A DNA stretch of 64,000 nt from Peteryoungia desertarenae (GTDB lineage: Bacteria > Pseudomonadota > Alphaproteobacteria > Rhizobiales > Rhizobiaceae), in assembly GCF_005860795.2 (NCBI RefSeq), contig NZ_CP058350.1:346001-410000 (forward strand), read 5' to 3'. A program made the translations under genes and the position numbers. This document shows positions 26,072 to 34,695 of the stretch, one piece after another (the stretch's first letter is position 1; each line of letters starts with the position of its first letter). The notes below the pieces were generated by a model. That model did no database searches and had not been told where the DNA came from. It worked only from the letters and a program-made list of their open reading frames with translations.

Positions 26072-26926
26072 TCAGGCGGCACCACTTGCGCCGTAGCGCA
26101 CCCCTTTTTCCTTGAGCCACCGCCGATAGGCAATGGAGGAAGCATCCGCCCGCGTGGGGATTTCCTTGCGCGGTTCAAGCGGCAGAAGAACCGGCCGCTG
26201 GTTTTCCAGAATGATGCGGTCCTGCAGAAAGATCAGTTGCTGAAAGTGAATGAGCTCGGTCGTCGTGGAAGCATCGTCGATCAGATACATGATCGGATGC
26301 GCTCGGCATCGATCCGGATCGAGCGGCTGGACGAACAGCCCGATGACATCCCACCGCGATTCCGAATTCGGACAGGTCTTGTAAAGCAGCGTCGTAAACG
26401 GCGTCATCACACGGTAGGTGTAGTGGGTTGTGATCCCGTCCTTGGCCGAAAACGCCGCCTGGGGCTGGAAGAACTTGCAGTTCGTCGCCCAGACCTCATC
26501 CACATCCCTGCGGATTTCGACATCATAGTGCTCGACTTCGGTGTAAGGCTCGGCTCCAAGCACGTCAGTATGGACGAATGGGAAATGGGCCATATCGAGA
26601 AAGTTCTCGATGATGCGCAGGCCCGAGGCACGAACGGTGACAACGCCACAGGGGACATAACGGCGATCCGGCTCGTCGGCTTCAGGCAAGGGAAAGATTT
26701 CACCCTCCGGCTGGCCCAGTGTTGTCCAGAGGAAACCGAACCGATGGCGTATCGGCAACGGGTCCTGACGCCCTTCCGCAAAGACTGAGATTTTGCCATC
26801 ACCATCCTTGCAGACACTGAGATCACTGCCGAGCAGCCGGTTCCGACTGGTTCCAAAGGGGATCACAGCCTCGGTGTCGATGACATACCATTGATCGAGC
26901 GTTGCCTTGTCGATGTCGTTCGCCAT
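26072..26926 (-). CDS. Rieske oxygenase catalytic domain without Rieske cluster (VanA C-terminal-like)
   Basis: Protein of 284 aa holding only the mononuclear-iron domain of a ring-hydroxylating or demethylase-type oxygenase. The iron site is Asn108-x2-Asp111-x2-His114-x4-His119 in ENFLDMAHFPFVH. There is no Cys-x-His and Cys-x2-His pair, so the [2Fe-2S] Rieske centre is absent; family members normally carry it in the first 100 residues. A Rieske-only protein is encoded divergently at 27332, so the enzyme appears split in two chains. Start at 26926 follows the conserved N-terminus. Substrate unknown. Confidence 0.82.
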   Translation of the reverse strand: MANDIDKATLDQWYVIDTEAVIPFGTSRNRLLGSDLSVCKDGDGKISVFAEGRQDPLPIRHRFGFLWTTLGQPEGEIFPLPEADEPDRRYVPCGVVTVRASGLRIIENFLDMAHFPFVHTDVLGAEPYTEVEHYDVEIRRDVDEVWATNCKFFQPQAAFSAKDGITTHYTYRVMTPFTTLLYKTCPNSESRWDVIGLFVQPLDPDRCRAHPIMYLIDDASTTTELIHFQQLIFLQDRIILENQRPVLLPLEPRKEIPTRADASSIAYRRWLKEKGVRYGASGAA

Positions 26927-27018
26927 GCGGCTGCCTTTTCGTCCGGGTGAAACTGCTTTTTCCCTTGAACCCATAAGGATCTGATCGTTAGATTGCCCAA
27001 AAAATAGAGCGCGCACAA

Positions 27019-27339
27019 TTGTCAGGCAGAACAAATCCGAAAGCAAATTGCGGCAGCAGCGATCCGATCGTGACCCTGTTCACCTTTCGGGGCGCGCTCC
27101 CTGTCGAGAGCTTCACCGGCTTTGCGGTCCACCGCGCGGCAAGGCTCGACCTCTCCTTGGATCTGGGCGCCTGCTCCGACGACATATGCGCCATGACTGT
27201 GTCTGGACCAACTGCTTTGGTGGATGCCTTCGAAATGGCCGTCAGCCTCGGGCCGCAAGACTGCATTGTGTTGGAAATTGACCGGAAAGACCGTCCGCTT
27301 GCAGAATACCCATCACCAGAAAGGATCGCCCATGCATGA
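27019..27339 (+). CDS. Acylphosphatase-fold-like small protein, probably non-catalytic
   Basis: Protein of up to 106 aa. The pattern TLFTFRGALPVESFTGFAVHRAARLDLSL then VSGPTALVDAFEMAVSLGPQ (middle stretch omitted) matches the strand-helix-strand layout of acylphosphatase, but the catalytic Arg of the GFR loop and the Asn are not seen. Its stop overlaps the start of the Rieske gene (ATGCATGA), which supports translation. The TTG at 27019 and the GTG at 27070 are the candidate starts. The fold assignment is from pattern only and needs a structure prediction. Confidence 0.55.
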   Translation: MSGRTNPKANCGSSDPIVTLFTFRGALPVESFTGFAVHRAARLDLSLDLGACSDDICAMTVSGPTALVDAFEMAVSLGPQDCIVLEIDRKDRPLAEYPSPERIAHA

Positions 27340-28015
27340 TCATGTCGGCTGGATACCTGTCGCGCTCTCGTCCAGCATTGAAATGGGAACATCGGCCGGC
27401 ACGCGCATTTTCGGAGAAGAACGCGTCGTGTGGCGCGATGACAAGGGCAATGTTCATGTCTGGGAGGATCGATGTCCTCATCGCGGCATGCGCATGAGCT
27501 TTGGCTTTGTGCGCGGCGATCATATCGCCTGCCTTTATCACGGCTGGCGATATGATCGCACAGGCCAGTGCAGCCATATTCCGGCCCATCCTGATCTGGA
27601 CGTGCCGAAGACAATCAAGGTCCCGACATTCGAGGCTGAAGAGGCAGGAGGGATCATCTGGTGCAAACCGACTGACGAGGATGGCAACAGCCCATTACCC
27701 CTTTTGCCCGAGAAAGTAGCCTCGGTCCGATCCGTTTATGTCGATGCATCACTTGCCGGATCTTCCGAAGCCCTTTTGGCCTCACACCCACCCGGATTTG
27801 AAGGAACGAGGCCTGAGGCGCTATCACCAGTTTGTCTTTCATGGCGCAGTGAAGGCCGGGAATTGCTGGCGGCTCTCCAGCCGCTCAACGATAAGCAAAG
27901 CGCCCTTCATCTGGTGGCCACGGGAAGCCTTCAACCCGAAACACTGAAACAGCTCGTTCACTGGGCAACAGGGCTGCGTCTGGTCATTGAAACATCCATG
28001 ATCGAGGCGGCGTGA
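27332..28015 (+). CDS. Rieske [2Fe-2S] protein, separate subunit of split oxygenase
   Basis: Protein of 227 aa with an N-terminal Rieske domain: Cys48-Pro-His50-Arg-Gly and Cys67-Leu-Tyr-His70-Gly-Trp. After residue 110 the sequence (KVASVRSVYVDASLAGSSEALLASHPPG) has no recognisable iron site. It is thus the electron-entry half missing from the oxygenase encoded divergently at 26926. It overlaps both neighbours: the acylphosphatase-like gene before and the GST gene after, so a coupled operon is likely. A reductase partner is not in the window. Confidence 0.82.
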   Translation: MHDHVGWIPVALSSSIEMGTSAGTRIFGEERVVWRDDKGNVHVWEDRCPHRGMRMSFGFVRGDHIACLYHGWRYDRTGQCSHIPAHPDLDVPKTIKVPTFEAEEAGGIIWCKPTDEDGNSPLPLLPEKVASVRSVYVDASLAGSSEALLASHPPGFEGTRPEALSPVCLSWRSEGRELLAALQPLNDKQSALHLVATGSLQPETLKQLVHWATGLRLVIETSMIEAA

Positions 28016-28647
28016 TGTCAAACCTGATCCTATACAACTACGACCTTGATGAGGGTTGCTACCGGGTCCGTCTGCTCCTGTCGATACTGAAGCTTCCCTA
28101 CGAGGCCATCGCGATCGACATGGAACCGGGTCGGGAGCATCAACAACCGCACATGCTGGCATTGAATCCCACCGGTTCCCTGCCAATTCTTCGCGACGGC
28201 GATCTGACATTGTTCGGAACCGAAGCGATCCTTGCCTATCTAACACGAGCCTACGACAAGACGGGACAATGGCTGCCGCTTGACCCGGTAGAATTCGGTC
28301 AGATCCAGCAATGGCTCGGTTTCTCGCAAGGCCATCTGCATCATGCGGTCCAAGCGCGTCACCAGGCCCTGTTTACCCCGGAGGGAGCGACCACCGGAGA
28401 CCGGGCAGCCGCCCGACGCGCATTTCGCATCATGGATGACCACATGACGCTGCAGCAGATCGACGGCGCCGAATTCTTCGTCGGCGAGACTCCGACCATC
28501 GCCGACATTGCGCTCGTGGCAAGCTTTGCCCTGTCGCGTGATTTTGGTCAGGACCATGACGAGTTTCCAGCTCTGCGCCGCTGGCTGCGGCGCGTTCGAA
28601 AACTCGGAGGCTTCATGACGATGCCGGGAATTCCAGACTATCATTGA
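28015..28647 (+). CDS. Glutathione S-transferase family protein
   Basis: Cytoplasmic GST of 210 aa. The N-terminal thioredoxin-like domain (LILYNYDLDEGCYRVRLLLSILKLPYEA) has GSLPILRDGDLTLFGTEAILAYL, the glutathione-binding Pro and Ser-Glu region. A helical C-terminal domain (residues 90-205) contains TIADIALVASFA. The start overlaps the stop of the Rieske gene. Position suggests the GST acts on a product of the oxygenase, for example an epoxide or quinone, or that it is an isomerase of the maleylacetoacetate type. Confidence 0.85.
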   Translation: MSNLILYNYDLDEGCYRVRLLLSILKLPYEAIAIDMEPGREHQQPHMLALNPTGSLPILRDGDLTLFGTEAILAYLTRAYDKTGQWLPLDPVEFGQIQQWLGFSQGHLHHAVQARHQALFTPEGATTGDRAAARRAFRIMDDHMTLQQIDGAEFFVGETPTIADIALVASFALSRDFGQDHDEFPALRRWLRRVRKLGGFMTMPGIPDYH

Positions 28648-28719
28648 TGTCCCTGACCTTGCCTGCAGCAAACGCCTCGTCTACTGCCAGACAAGCACAA
28701 GCATCAGGGGATCGATATC

Positions 28720-29673
28720 ATGCGCATAGTCTTCCTGGACCGGGATACCCTTTCACCGGAGACAAAGCTCCGCGCGCCGGGCTTTGCGCATGATATGGTT
28801 GTGCATGACAGGACTCATCCTCGTGATGTGGCCGACCGGATCCGCGACGCCGATATCGTCATCACCAACAAGGCTCCTGTTCGAGCAGAGGCCCTCACCT
28901 CTGCCACGCGCCTGAAGCTGATTGCTGTTGCCGCCACAGGAACGGATGTGATCGACCTTCAGGAAGCAAAGGCGCGTGGCATTGCCGTTTGCAACATCAG
29001 GAACTATGCCAGGCACACGGTGCCGGAACACACTTTTGCACTCATACTGGCTCTGCGCCGCTCGATAGTTCCCTATCGAAACTCCGTTATTGAGGGGCGC
29101 TGGCAGGATGCAGCGCAATTCTGCTACTTCGACTATCCGATTGCCGATCTTGGCGGGACAACGCTTGGGATAATCGGCCACGGCACGCTTGGCCAAGCTG
29201 TCGGGCGCATTGCCGAAGCCTTCGGCATGCGGGTCTTGATCGCCGGGCGCAAAGGAGCAGCGGATCTCAAGCCGGGTCAGACCGCGTTCGAGGACGTGCT
29301 GCGGCAATCGGATGTAATCACCTTGCATTGCCCGCTGAACAGCGAAACACGCGGCCTGATCAGCACGCAGGAATTCGCCCTGATGGAACGCAAGCCGCTC
29401 CTCATCAACACAAGTCGTGGCGGTCTGGTGGACGAATCGGCTCTCGAGGAGACCCTGGACAAAAACCAGATCGCCGGCGCCGGTTTCGACGTGACCGACG
29501 GCGAACCGCCCGCAGCCGACAGTCCCATGATGCGGATAGCGACGAGGCCCAACGTCATCCTGACACCGCATGTCGCATGGGCCAGCCGTGAGGCAATTCA
29601 GGCCCTTGCAGACCAGTTGATCGAAAACATCGAGCTCTTCGTCGCTGGCACGCCCCGGAACCGTGTCGCTTAA
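28720..29673 (+). CDS. D-2-hydroxyacid dehydrogenase
   Basis: NAD(P)-dependent dehydrogenase of 317 aa. It has the Rossmann loop GIIGHGTLGQAVGRIA (about residues 150-165) and the catalytic triad in LINTSRGGLVDE (Arg), FDVTDGEPP (Glu) and LTPHVAW (His). Similar enzymes include glycerate and hydroxypyruvate dehydrogenases and formate dehydrogenase-like members. It follows the GST gene by 72 bp in the same direction. Substrate is not deducible; a role with the split oxygenase is only suggested by position. Confidence 0.87.
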   Translation: MRIVFLDRDTLSPETKLRAPGFAHDMVVHDRTHPRDVADRIRDADIVITNKAPVRAEALTSATRLKLIAVAATGTDVIDLQEAKARGIAVCNIRNYARHTVPEHTFALILALRRSIVPYRNSVIEGRWQDAAQFCYFDYPIADLGGTTLGIIGHGTLGQAVGRIAEAFGMRVLIAGRKGAADLKPGQTAFEDVLRQSDVITLHCPLNSETRGLISTQEFALMERKPLLINTSRGGLVDESALEETLDKNQIAGAGFDVTDGEPPAADSPMMRIATRPNVILTPHVAWASREAIQALADQLIENIELFVAGTPRNRVA

Positions 29674-29742
29674 CCTCGACCAAAGGGGACTTGCCCCGGG
29701 CACGTCAGAATGGCTAACTCGCCACCAAACGAGGAGGACATG

Positions 29743-30816
29743 ATGCGATACATAGAGGCTGACTATCAGGGCGAAGAGATTCTGACGGCGCGTCAGGGGT
29801 CGCTGGGTCTGATTTCATTGAACCGGCCAAGGGTACTGAACAGCCTCTCGCTTGGCATGGTGGAAGCCATGACCACCGCCCTCGACCGCTTTGAACAGGA
29901 TGAGACGACCGCAGCCGTGCTGGTTACAGGCGAGGGCGAACGTGGCCTTTGCGCTGGCGGCGATATCCGCATGTTCTATGAAAGCGGCAAGGCAGGCGAC
30001 AGCAAGGCATCCGAATTCCTCAAGGCAGAATACCGGCTGAATGCGAAGATCGCCCGCTATTCGAAGCCTTACATCGTCTTAATGGAAGGTATCACCATGG
30101 GCGGCGGTGTGGGTGTTTCCAGCCATGGCAGCCACCGCATCGTCACCGAGACGACGAAACTCGCCATGCCCGAAACCGGCATCGGCTTTTTCCCGGATAT
30201 CGGCGCCACCTGGCTTCTCGCGAATGCACCGGGAGAAATCGGAACCTGGATGGGCCTGACCGGTGACACCATCCTGGCAGCAGACACGATCGCAGCCGGC
30301 TTTGCCGATTATTATGTCCCCGCAGACAGGCTCGGCTCCTTGGCCAATGACCTGGCAACGCTTCCACCGGAAGCCGGGAGCGATGCGGCAACGGACATGA
30401 TCAAGACCTTTGCCACAGACCTGCCGACAGGCAAGCTCGCCGATAATCGCGCCATGATAGACCAGTGCTTTGCCTTCGATACGGTCGAAGAGATCGTAAA
30501 GGCGCTGCAGGCTGCAGGCACGGATGTCGCGACAGCCACCCTGTCCACCATGCTTGCAAAATCACCCACGAGCCTCAAGGTCACGCTCCGCATGCTGCGC
30601 GAGGCCCGCCGCTCGAGGGACCTCGAAACCTGCCTCGAACGCGAATTCGCCGGCACCCTCCAGGTGGTGAAAGTCCCCGACTTCTATGAAGGCATCCGGG
30701 CGGCAATCATCGACAAGGACCGCAACCCGAAATGGTCCCCAGCGACGCTGGAGGATGTGGCGCCGGAGAGCGTGGAGGCGTTTTTTGCCGCGAGGGATGT
30801 GCGGTTGTTTGGGTAG
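29743..30816 (+). CDS. Enoyl-CoA hydratase/isomerase family, 3-hydroxyisobutyryl-CoA hydrolase-like
   Basis: Crotonase-fold protein of 357 aa. SLGLISLNRPRVLNSLSLGM at the start, GEGERGLCAGGDIRMFYESG (oxyanion loop) and GITMGGGVGVSSHGSHRI are visible, with the catalytic Glu in ETGIGFFPDIGATWLL. The C-terminal extension is that of the HIBCH class, which acts in valine breakdown. GAGGAGG at 29731-29737 sits just before the doubled ATG at 29740/29743. Valine and propionyl-CoA breakdown fit the pcc genes downstream. Confidence 0.83.
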   Translation: MRYIEADYQGEEILTARQGSLGLISLNRPRVLNSLSLGMVEAMTTALDRFEQDETTAAVLVTGEGERGLCAGGDIRMFYESGKAGDSKASEFLKAEYRLNAKIARYSKPYIVLMEGITMGGGVGVSSHGSHRIVTETTKLAMPETGIGFFPDIGATWLLANAPGEIGTWMGLTGDTILAADTIAAGFADYYVPADRLGSLANDLATLPPEAGSDAATDMIKTFATDLPTGKLADNRAMIDQCFAFDTVEEIVKALQAAGTDVATATLSTMLAKSPTSLKVTLRMLREARRSRDLETCLEREFAGTLQVVKVPDFYEGIRAAIIDKDRNPKWSPATLEDVAPESVEAFFAARDVRLFG

Positions 30817-30821
30817 TTGGA

Positions 30822-31193
30822 TCAAACCGAGCCTGGCAACGGATCGATGGCGCTGACGACGCGGGCAACAATCTCGTCGACCGTCGCCTTGTCCAACGTC
30901 TCGATGAAACTCGCCGAACGTTGCTGAACTCGGGCCGCGATATCGAAACTGCGCACTTGATTGCAGACCGCGATACCCGTCGTATCGTGTCCGTGGATTG
31001 GCACGGCAAGTCCGATGTCACGTGTGAAGGCACCGCCAGTAGTCACCGGAACGGTCATGCACACACCGAATACATTGATTTCATGCGGCGTAATGACAAC
31101 GAACCTATGCCGGTTTTTCATTTCGCGCCCGGCGACCGGATTGGGATCGATCCAGTAGACATCGCCCCGGCGAGGAACACCGCTGCGGACCAT
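30822..31193 (-). CDS. mazF: MazF/PemK-type toxin
   Basis: mRNA interferase of 123 aa. RRGDVYWIDPNPVAGREMKNRHRFVVIT is the N-terminal SH3-like MazF start, and TVPVTTGGAFTRDIGLAVPI and GIAVCNQVRSFDIAAR follow as in the family. The start overlaps the antitoxin stop by 4 bases (ATGA). It converges on the crotonase gene with a 5-bp gap. The target sequence of the nuclease is unknown. Confidence 0.9.
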   Translation of the reverse strand: MVRSGVPRRGDVYWIDPNPVAGREMKNRHRFVVITPHEINVFGVCMTVPVTTGGAFTRDIGLAVPIHGHDTTGIAVCNQVRSFDIAARVQQRSASFIETLDKATVDEIVARVVSAIDPLPGSV

Positions 31194-31459
31194 CAGCCGA
31201 TCTCGCGACCAATGGCATCGCCGTCCATGGTCTCAGCCAAAGAAGCATTGAGTTGAGCCAGTTCTTCGGCACCGACCAGCAATTCCGCCAGAGTATAGCG
31301 CTTGACACCGGCCCGCAGTGGCTTTGCCACCAACTCGCCGTTCTGGACATCGAGAGACAGCTGATCACCAACCTCGACGGCCATGAGCTTGAGCAGCGCT
31401 GGCGGAATGGTGACCACCGCAGCTCCACCCTGCTTTCGTACCTTCGTCGTTACCGTCAT
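31193..31459 (-). CDS. mazE: MazE-type antitoxin (AbrB/SpoVT fold)
   Basis: Protein of 88 aa with the swapped-hairpin DNA-binding start TVTTKVRKQGGAAVVTIPPALLK and an acidic C-terminal tail with IGREIG. It should bind and neutralise MazF and repress the operon. GGAGG sits 6 bases before the ATG at 31459; a GTG at 31465 is also open. The palindrome at 31474 lies directly upstream as the likely operator. Confidence 0.88.
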   Translation of the reverse strand: MTVTTKVRKQGGAAVVTIPPALLKLMAVEVGDQLSLDVQNGELVAKPLRAGVKRYTLAELLVGAEELAQLNASLAETMDGDAIGREIG

Positions 31460-31473
31460 TCTCACCTCCGGAT

Positions 31474-31493
31474 TGTGCTACAAATATAGCACA
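31474..31493. promoter_or_regulatory. Palindromic operator of the mazEF pair
   Basis: TGTGCTA (31474-31480) and TAGCACA (31487-31493) form a perfect inverted repeat with a 6-bp spacer CAAATA, a few bases upstream of the ribosome-binding site. On the minus strand the spacer region gives a TATATT hexamer, so the operator may cover the -10 box. Confidence 0.6.
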
Positions 31494-31513
31494 TCAAGAC
31501 CAGCGCACAACAC

Positions 31514-32922
31514 TCACTCAATCTCATACGGCATCGGGTTCCTTACCCGATGATCCACCACCAGCTTCCTTTTCAACGGCGGCACGGCGCGGCTGGTGCA
31601 TTTGATGCGCTCGCAGATGCGGCAGGAGATGCCGATGGGGTCGAAGGCGCCGCGGCTGGAGAGGTCGAGGTCGTCGGCATAGACGAAGGCGCCGGCATAG
31701 GAGATCTCGCAGCCAAGCGCCAAGGCATAGCGCGGATTGGCGGCGCGGAAGCCGGCGGAGCCTTTCGACACTTGGGTCGCGATGCAGAGATAGCGCACGC
31801 CATCGGGCGTTTCCGCCGTCTGGCGGATGATCCGGCCAGGCGTCTCGAAGGCCTGATGGGCATTCCACAGCGGACAGGCCGCCCCGAAGCGGGCGAATTG
31901 CAGCCGCGCCGCGCTATGCCGCTTGGTGATGTTGCCGGCCCGGTCGATGCGGGCAAAGAAGATCGGCACGCCCTTGAGGCCGGGCCGCTGCAGCGTCGAG
32001 AGCCGGTGGCAGACCTGTTCGAGCGAGGCCTCGAAGCGGGCGGCGAGCAGTTCGATGTCGTGGCGCAGATCCCGCGCGGCAGTGAGGAAGCTGCGATAGG
32101 GCAGGATCAGCGCGCCGGCGAAATAGTTGTAGAGCCCCATGCGACAGATCTCGACCGCCTCTTCGCTGCGGAAATTGGCCTGTTTCAGCACCTGGTCGAT
32201 CTTCGTGGCTGCCGCCAGCTGGGCAATCTGGATGGAGATCTGGAAATCGCGGGTGGGGGCCGAGGCGTAGCGGCTGACGGTCAGGATCCGCCCCACCGGA
32301 TCGAAACGGCGGATTGCCTCGTCACCCGCTTCGCCGCGCACGACGCGCACGCCATGCCGCGCCTCAAGATAGTCAGAAAGGGCTGCGTAATTCTCCCCTC
32401 CCCGAGCTTCAGTTCGGTTGCCAGTTGCTCGGCGGCGAGGTCGAGATCGTGAATGTAGTTATCGACGAAATGGAAGAAGTCGCGCACCTCGTCGTAAGGC
32501 GTCACCTCCTGGCTGGGTGCTGCCCCCAGCCGGTCATCAAGGCTCGCCAGCTGCTCATTGCCCCGCCGATAGGCGTGGTGCGCGGCAATCAGCGCATGGG
32601 CGAAGCCGGGGGCGTTCTGGGTGACGAGCTTCAGCTCCTGCACGCTTGGCGAATAGGTCTCGAACAAGGGATCGGAGAGTGCCTCCGTCAGCGCCGACAT
32701 CAGCCGGTCGTTCTGGCCTGAGGACAACTCGGTGATGTCGATACCGAACTTTTCCGCCAGCGACAGCAGCACCGAGGCCGAGACAGGGCGCTGATTGTTT
32801 TCGATCTGGTTGAGATAGCTGGTGGAAATGCCGACCATATCGGCAAACTGCGCCTGGGTGGCCCCGTTCGCCTGGCGGATGTCGCGGACCTTGCGACCGA
32901 TGAAGAGTTTCCCGATAGCCAT
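31514..32922 (-). pseudogene. ScfR/PccR-type short-chain acyl-CoA regulator, frameshifted
   Basis: Homologue of the XRE-type ScfR/PccR regulators that control propionyl-CoA genes. The N-terminal helix-turn-helix (ATQAQFADMVGISTSYLNQIE, about residues 20-40) is in one frame to about 32395. The rest (EARHGVRVVRGEAGDEAIRRFDPVGR, VCHRLSTLQRPGLKGVPIFFARIDRAGNI and the ISCRICERIKC cysteine cluster) is in another. Adding one base in the C-runs at 32395-32403 joins them into about 469 aa, the usual family length. It is either a true frameshift or a sequencing error in a homopolymer. It is divergent from pccB. Confidence 0.85.
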
Positions 32923-32952
32923 TTCGCAAATTCGCAATTTTCAATTTGCAAA
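32922..32952. promoter_or_regulatory. GCAA-rich operator between scfR and pccB
   Basis: TTTCGCAAA (32922-32930), TTCGCAAT (32931-32938) and TTTGCAAA (32945-32952) lie in the scfR leader and start codon. From memory, PccR of Rhodobacter binds a paired TTTGCAAA motif, so this is a candidate ScfR site for both genes. The overlap with the scfR start suggests self-repression. Confidence 0.5.
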
Positions 32953-33056
32953 TTCATAAATCCACAGATGCACCTGTTCAACCGTTTTCTTCTGCGGCAC
33001 AGTGGAATAACTGTCATATCAAGGCTCAGAAGCCAGAAGACCTTTCGGGAGGACTT

Positions 33057-34589
33057 ATGCTCACAATCCTGGACCAGCTCGAAGCCCGCCGCGACGAGGC
33101 CCGCCTCGGCGGCGGCGAAAAGCGCATTGCCGCCCAGCACGGCAAGGGCAAGCTGACCGCCCGCGAGCGCATCGAGGTCCTGCTCGACGAAGGCTCGTTT
33201 GAAGAATACGACATGTATGTCACCCACCGCTGCGTGGATTTCGGCATGGAGACCCAAAAGGTGCCGGGCGACGGCGTCGTCACCGGCTGGGGCACGATCA
33301 ACGGCCGCCAGGTCTATGTCTTCTCCCAGGATTTCACCGTGCTCGGCGGCTCGCTGTCGGAAACCCATGCCCAGAAGATCTGCAAGATCATGGACATGGC
33401 GATGAAGGTCGGCGCACCCGTGATCGGCCTGAACGATTCCGGCGGCGCGCGCATCCAGGAAGGTGTCGCCTCGCTTGCCGGTTATGCCGATGTCTTCAAG
33501 CGCAATGTCGATGCCTCAGGCGTCATTCCGCAGATTTCCGTGATCATGGGCCCCTGCGCCGGCGGTGCGGTCTATTCGCCCGCCATGACCGATTTCATCT
33601 TCATGGTGCGGGACTCATCCTACATGTTCGTGACCGGCCCCGATGTGGTGAAGACCGTCACCAACGAGATCGTGACGGCCGAAGAACTGGGCGGCGCCTC
33701 GACGCATACGAAAAAATCCTCCGTCGCCGATGGCGCCTATGAGAACGACATCGAAGCCCTGGAACAGGTTCGCCTGCTTTTCGACTTCCTGCCGCTCAAC
33801 AATCGCGAAAAGCCGCCGGTCCGCCCCTTCCATGACGATCCCGCCCGCGTCGAAATGCGGCTGGACACGCTGATCCCCGACAGTTCCAACAAGCCCTATG
33901 ACATGAAGGAGCTGATCTACGCGCTGGCCGACGAGGGCGATTTCTTCGAAATCCAGGAAGCCTTTGCGAGAAACATCATCACCGGCTTCATCCGCATGGA
34001 AGGCCAGACAGTCGGCGTCGTCGCCAACCAGCCCATGGTGCTGGCCGGCTGCCTCGATATCGATTCATCGCGCAAGGCCGCCCGTTTCGTGCGCTTCTGC
34101 GACGCCTTCTCGATCCCGATCCTGACGCTGGTCGACGTGCCCGGCTTCCTGCCCGGCACCGCCCAGGAATATGGCGGCGTCATCAAGCATGGCGCAAAGC
34201 TGCTCTTCGCCTACAGCCAGGCGACCGTGCCGATGGTGACCCTGATCACCCGCAAGGCCTATGGCGGCGCCTATGACGTCATGGCCTCGAAGCATATCGG
34301 CGCCGATATCAACTACGCCTGGCCGACCGCCGAAATCGCCGTGATGGGCGCCAAGGGAGCTGCCGAAATCCTCTACCGCTCGGAACTCGGTGATCCCGAG
34401 AAGATCGCGGCGCGGACCAAGGAGTACGAAGTCAACTTCGCCAACCCCTTCAAGGCCGCCGAACGCGGCTTCATCGACGAAGTGATCATGCCGCATTCCT
34501 CGCGCCGCCGCATTGCCAAGGCGTTTGCGAGCCTCCGCTCCAAGCAGGTTGGCACGCATTGGAAGAAGCACGACACGATCCCGTTGTAA
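33057..34589 (+). CDS. pccB: Propionyl-CoA carboxylase beta chain
   Basis: Carboxyltransferase subunit of 510 aa, moving CO2 from biotin to propionyl-CoA to form methylmalonyl-CoA. It has [20 protein letters not shown] at the N-terminus, the oxyanion blocks [19 protein letters not shown] and [17 protein letters not shown], and the second half with [15 protein letters not shown] and [26 protein letters not shown] precedes the ATG at 33057. The length and order match the family. The scfR-type gene is divergent and likely regulates it. Confidence 0.95.
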   Translation: MLTILDQLEARRDEARLGGGEKRIAAQHGKGKLTARERIEVLLDEGSFEEYDMYVTHRCVDFGMETQKVPGDGVVTGWGTINGRQVYVFSQDFTVLGGSLSETHAQKICKIMDMAMKVGAPVIGLNDSGGARIQEGVASLAGYADVFKRNVDASGVIPQISVIMGPCAGGAVYSPAMTDFIFMVRDSSYMFVTGPDVVKTVTNEIVTAEELGGASTHTKKSSVADGAYENDIEALEQVRLLFDFLPLNNREKPPVRPFHDDPARVEMRLDTLIPDSSNKPYDMKELIYALADEGDFFEIQEAFARNIITGFIRMEGQTVGVVANQPMVLAGCLDIDSSRKAARFVRFCDAFSIPILTLVDVPGFLPGTAQEYGGVIKHGAKLLFAYSQATVPMVTLITRKAYGGAYDVMASKHIGADINYAWPTAEIAVMGAKGAAEILYRSELGDPEKIAARTKEYEVNFANPFKAAERGFIDEVIMPHSSRRRIAKAFASLRSKQVGTHWKKHDTIPL

Positions 34590-34695
34590 CAGTGGCCCGT
34601 TGTGATCATGCATTGAGAGTGGGCAAGGACGACACGGAAGGCCTATATAACTCTCGGCGCGCCCGAGGCGCTTCACCGAGAAAGGATCCGATTTC

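Noticed and set aside
31193..31465. GTG at 31465 as the MazE start
   Set aside because: The ATG at 31459 has GGAGG at better spacing; the GTG would sit directly against it.
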